Part shown: positions 4,549 through 7,109 of the stretch, one piece after another
Layout of the letters: each line of letters begins with the position of its first letter
How positions within the stretch are numbered: the first letter of the stretch is position 1
Source: HGM12587 sp945786935
GTDB taxonomy: Bacteria > Bacillota > Clostridia > Lachnospirales > Lachnospiraceae
Assembly: GCA_945786935.1 (NCBI GenBank)
Contig: CALZFY010000098.1
Location: 1-7,109, forward strand
DNA length: 7,109 nucleotides
Reading direction: 5' to 3'
Notes under the pieces: model-generated
Told to the model about the DNA's origin: nothing
What the model saw: only the letters and a program-made list of their open reading frames with translations
Databases searched by the model: none
Made by a program: the position numbers and the translations under genes

Positions 4549-5358
4549 TTGCTGGAATCAAAATATCTTTCAATCATTTCAAATGGAAATAAGCTTGTCC
4601 TTGACAGCAGTACGATACTTTATGTGCTTATGGACAAGAAGGTCGCGGAGCTCCATGTGACCGGCGGTAAAATTTACGAGACGAGAATGACACTGACAGA
4701 ACTGGAAGATAAGCTGGGCGATGGATTTATTAAGATTCATCGTGGATGTCTCGTGTCGGTGATGGCGATACATGATATTACCGATAAGATCAATCTGAGC
4801 AATGGAGAATCTCTAAGCTATACGCTGAGGAAGAAAAAACAGATTATTGTTCAGTTTCTTTCCAAGCAGGAGTCTGTCATTAGAAGCTTTGAAAGCTCCG
4901 ATACCCCTGCCACAGCAGCAGACTACCGCAGACATTATAGCGGGTTTGATTCACTGCCTTTTGCATTCACAGATATTGAAATGGTATTTAATGATGAAAA
5001 ACATGCAGTGGACTGGATTTTCCGATATGCCAATCCCGCACTTGCAAAGCTTGAAAAACAGCCTCTGGAGCGGCTGGTGGGAAGCTCTTTTGGAAGTCTG
5101 TTTAGTAACATGGATTCCAGATGGCTGCGTGCGTATGAGCGGGCAACACTTTATCACGAAGTGCTGGAAATCATCGACTATAGTCCGGAAATCGACACCC
5201 ATTTGAAAATCATTTGCTTTCCAACATTCAAGTGTCACTGTGGGTGTATTCTTTTCGATATCTCGGAAATCACATTGGTCCAAAACAGCCGTGATGCACA
5301 AAATGCATTGATGCTCTATCTGGGTAAACAACTGAAAAAGGATGACCTGGATGAATAG
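4549..5358 (+). CDS. LytTR DNA-binding regulator with C-terminal PAS-like domain
   Basis: A 269-residue cytoplasmic transcription regulator without a receiver domain. Residues ~5-105 form a LytTR domain: strands around GNKLVLDSSTILYVLMD, then MTLTELEDKLGDGFIKIHRGCLVSVMAI, the typical [F/H]-x-[R/K]-x-H-R-x-x-[L/V]-V element. Residues ~130-245 resemble a PAS sensor (FTDIEMVFND...WIFRYANPALAKLE...LVGSSFGSLF...DISEITLV), so ligand or redox sensing fused to DNA binding is likely. The domain order, LytTR first and PAS second, is unusual. The start is TTG at 4549, supported by GGGAGGG with seven-base spacing and by the family sequence beginning just there; the next Met is at residue 28, inside the domain. 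It has its own good promoter and stops 125 bp before the EAL gene. It probably controls that gene or itself, although no clear pair of LytTR direct repeats was found. Confidence 0.85.
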   Translation: MLESKYLSIISNGNKLVLDSSTILYVLMDKKVAELHVTGGKIYETRMTLTELEDKLGDGFIKIHRGCLVSVMAIHDITDKINLSNGESLSYTLRKKKQIIVQFLSKQESVIRSFESSDTPATAADYRRHYSGFDSLPFAFTDIEMVFNDEKHAVDWIFRYANPALAKLEKQPLERLVGSSFGSLFSNMDSRWLRAYERATLYHEVLEIIDYSPEIDTHLKIICFPTFKCHCGCILFDISEITLVQNSRDAQNALMLYLGKQLKKDDLDE

Positions 5359-5392
5359 ATAGGAATGTCGATTCACACCATAATTTTGTCGT

Positions 5393-5402
5393 TTGGTACC
5401 AA
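5393..5402. promoter_or_regulatory. Palindrome TTGGTACCAA upstream of the EAL promoter
   Basis: A perfect 10-bp palindrome ending five bases before the -35, centred about 45 bases before the predicted start. That is a usual place for an activator. The palindromic form does not match the direct-repeat sites of typical LytTR proteins, so the binding protein is unknown. Confidence 0.35.
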
Positions 5403-5407
5403 CTTGA

Positions 5408-5436
5408 TTGAAAAACAGGATTGCGGTATTTATAAT
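5408..5436 (+). promoter_or_regulatory. Near-consensus sigma-A promoter for the EAL gene
   Basis: TTGAAA (5 of 6), a 17-bp spacer and perfect TATAAT (5431-5436). The start is expected near 5443, about 40 bases before the ATG. The EAL gene can therefore be transcribed independently of the LytTR gene. Confidence 0.75.
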
Positions 5437-5464
5437 TCTCTGTGCAAAGTGATAATAGAGAATT
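5434..5464. promoter_or_regulatory. Inverted repeat across the -10 and start of the EAL promoter
   Basis: AATTCTCT (5434-5441) and AGAGAATT (5457-5464) are perfect 8-bp arms with a 15-bp spacer. The left arm overlaps the -10 and reaches the predicted start, so this would act as a DNA operator rather than as an RNA hairpin. A repressor bound here would block the promoter. Confidence 0.4.
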
Positions 5465-5483
5465 TAAAGGAGTCGGAGAATAT

Positions 5484-7109
5484 ATGAAGATTTTATATTT
5501 TGATTTATCAGCAATCCTCATTATGGTGGTGATGATTGCAAGCTTGTTTTTCCGTCAAATCAAGGGGAACAGGACCAATAAACTCCTGATGGTATTATAT
5601 ATCAATGTATTGGTAACCACGATTTTTGACTTGTGGTCCGAAGCGTATAACATCTGGTTTTTGGCAGAAAGTTCAGATTCCACATTTCGATATTTCCTGT
5701 ACTATGGGTATTTTTTAAGTCGTAACCTGACACCGCCGCTGTTTCAGCTGTATCTTTGCGCGGTTACGGATACCTGGCATGTTCTGAAAAAAAGCAGATG
5801 GATGCAGATCTTGTTTGCAGCTCCGTATACCATGGTCTGTCTGCTGTTGTTTTCAAATCTGTTTTATCACAATGTGTTCTATTTTGATCAGAATCTGATT
5901 TATATCAGAGGCACTATGTTTTACGGACTCCATGTCTGTGCATTTTTATATTTTGTAATCGGAATCGCATTCTTGATCAATTACAGGAAAGTCCTTGCCG
6001 TAGATAAGTTTCTTGCATTGCTCTGCTTTTATCCATGGAATTTGATTGCGATCATGATTCAGGCCATCATTCCGGAGTACCTAGTGGAGATGTTCCTGAA
6101 CACGATTTCGCTTTTTTTGATTTCCAACATTGTGCAGCGACCGGAGGAATTGATCAATCCAATCATAGGAATCCGAAGTCATGTGGCTTATTCATCGGAT
6201 ATGAAGAAAGCACTTTATCTACAAAAACCGGTGCGGGTGCTCGTTGCAAGAATTGTGAATTATCAGTCCTTACTTGCTATACTGGGCAATGATACCTTCA
6301 ATCATCTCATGAACCAGATTTCAAATAAAATGCAAACTTCTTTCTACCGCAAACATCATATGGCTGATCTTTATTATCTGGAAAATGGCCTATTTGCAGC
6401 AGTATCAGAAGTGGAGGATCCGCAGTATTACCGGAATGCTGCCAAGTGCTTTTCTGACTCCATTTATGGTGATTTTCAGATGGGAAAACTGGAGTTGGAA
6501 ATAGATCCATGTCTTTGCGTTTTTCGATGTCCCCAGGATTTTGAAGAATACGAGAAAATGATGTCGTGGGTGAACAGCTTTTCTTCCTATCTTCCCGCAG
6601 ATGGGACGATGACTTTCCTGGAGGATGAAAATGACAGGCAGAAAGTTGGGTTCCATCTGAGAAATGAGATTGATGGAATTCTGATCAAAGCAATCGAAGA
6701 AAAACGATTTCAAATGTATTACCAGCCGATTTATTCTGTTGCCAAGAAACAATTTATATCTGCGGAAGCCCTGATTCGCCTGTTCGATGACAAATATGGA
6801 TTTATTTCACCGGAATTGTTGATTACTGCAGCGGAAAAAAATGGAACCATTCTCCAGATTGGGGAGTATGTTCTGGACAGTGTCTGTAGTTTTATTGCGG
6901 AATGTTCCAAGGAGGGACTTCCTATCGAATACATAGAACTGAATTTGTCCATGAAGCAGTGCGTGCAGACAGATCTGACGGATAAGGTGCTGTATTATCT
7001 GAAAAAATACAACCTGAGGCCGGAGCAGATCAATCTGGAGATCACGGAAACGGCCGCAAATACTGCACAGGATATCGTGGAAGAAAACCTCCGGTCGCTT
7101 TCAGAACAG
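5484..7109 (+). CDS. Membrane cyclic-di-GMP phosphodiesterase: 7 helices, degenerate GGDEF, EAL (3' end beyond the window)
   Basis: The frame is open for 542 codons to the window end. Roughly seven hydrophobic segments (about 3-22, 33-52, 70-94, 107-127, 145-166, 175-196, 200-217) form an N-terminal sensor-like membrane domain. Residues ~224-385 look like a worn GGDEF domain. It has NPIIGIRSH (225-233) where active enzymes have DPLTGLxNR, and YYLENGLF (297-304) where GGDEF should be, so no diguanylate cyclase activity is expected. The EAL domain starts near 392. E428 in EALIR, N487 in LNLS and E519 in EITE are the expected metal-binding and catalytic residues, so hydrolysis of c-di-GMP to pGpG is likely. 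The DDFG, Lys and Gln residues lie outside. The ATG at 5484 follows AAAGGAG (5466-5472) and GGAG (5475-5478). It lies 125 bp downstream of the LytTR-PAS gene on the same strand, with its own promoter. Confidence 0.9.
   Translation, partial: MKILYFDLSAILIMVVMIASLFFRQIKGNRTNKLLMVLYINVLVTTIFDLWSEAYNIWFLAESSDSTFRYFLYYGYFLSRNLTPPLFQLYLCAVTDTWHVLKKSRWMQILFAAPYTMVCLLLFSNLFYHNVFYFDQNLIYIRGTMFYGLHVCAFLYFVIGIAFLINYRKVLAVDKFLALLCFYPWNLIAIMIQAIIPEYLVEMFLNTISLFLISNIVQRPEELINPIIGIRSHVAYSSDMKKALYLQKPVRVLVARIVNYQSLLAILGNDTFNHLMNQISNKMQTSFYRKHHMADLYYLENGLFAAVSEVEDPQYYRNAAKCFSDSIYGDFQMGKLELEIDPCLCVFRCPQDFEEYEKMMSWVNSFSSYLPADGTMTFLEDENDRQKVGFHLRNEIDGILIKAIEEKRFQMYYQPIYSVAKKQFISAEALIRLFDDKYGFISPELLITAAEKNGTILQIGEYVLDSVCSFIAECSKEGLPIEYIELNLSMKQCVQTDLTDKVLYYLKKYNLRPEQINLEITETAANTAQDIVEENLRSLSEQ

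Noticed and set aside
4487..4660. Continuation of the truncated ATPase frame
   Set aside because: The residues after codon 48 are unrelated to the family. The DNA here is the promoter, leader and first codons of the LytTR gene in another frame.
1..7109. tRNA, rRNA, CRISPR array, complete insertion sequence
   Set aside because: No tRNA cloverleaf, rRNA-like stretch, regularly spaced repeats or transposase with terminal inverted repeats was seen on either strand.

Overview
The window looks like accessory chromosome of a low-GC Gram-positive Clostridium-type bacterium, most likely a gut Lachnospiraceae. The grounds are purine-rich Shine-Dalgarno sites, the style of the prepilin (GFTLAELLIVVAI...IPIFxxQLEKSREATD), an Rpn/PD-(D/E)XK gene with a GEARGEARGK tail, and a LytTR-PAS gene next to a seven-helix GGDEF/EAL gene. 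This placement rests on remembered family features, not on a database search.

Left part (1-2365): a tyrosine recombinase (103-1278) sits between two pilin sequences that face away from each other. To its right is a full prepilin gene (1472-2365, + strand). To its left, running off the window edge on the minus strand, is a pilin fragment. It encodes IPIFTSQLEKSREA in frame but has lost the prepilin cleavage site and hydrophobic helix. A perfect palindrome lies exactly at that breakpoint. Recombinase, intact pilin and headless pilin cassette together suggest a pilin-variation (shufflon or silent-cassette-like) locus.

Middle (2366-3341): mostly non-coding. It holds a weak terminator after the pilin gene, three copies of a short GGACA...TGTCC palindromic repeat, and one small minus-strand ORF of unknown function (2686-2979) whose 3' end appears to be made from one repeat copy. 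A long leader follows, ending in three mutually complementary segments around the ribosome-binding site of the next gene.

Rpn-like gene (3342-4214): a PD-(D/E)XK nuclease-like protein ending at a strong terminator. Inside it, a near-perfect Shine-Dalgarno (AAGGAGG, 8 nt spacing) precedes the in-frame codon M221. This would give a separate 70-residue C-terminal protein, the arrangement known for Rpn nucleases with intragenic antitoxins.

Right part (4343-7109): the first 48 codons of a P-loop ATPase (truncated) are followed at once by a good extended -10 promoter. That promoter drives a LytTR-PAS regulator starting at TTG (4549-5358). Next, behind its own near-consensus promoter with palindromic candidate operators, comes a membrane protein with seven predicted helices, a degenerate GGDEF domain and a catalytic-looking EAL domain (5484 to the window end, incomplete). 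The last two genes look like one cyclic-di-GMP signalling module.
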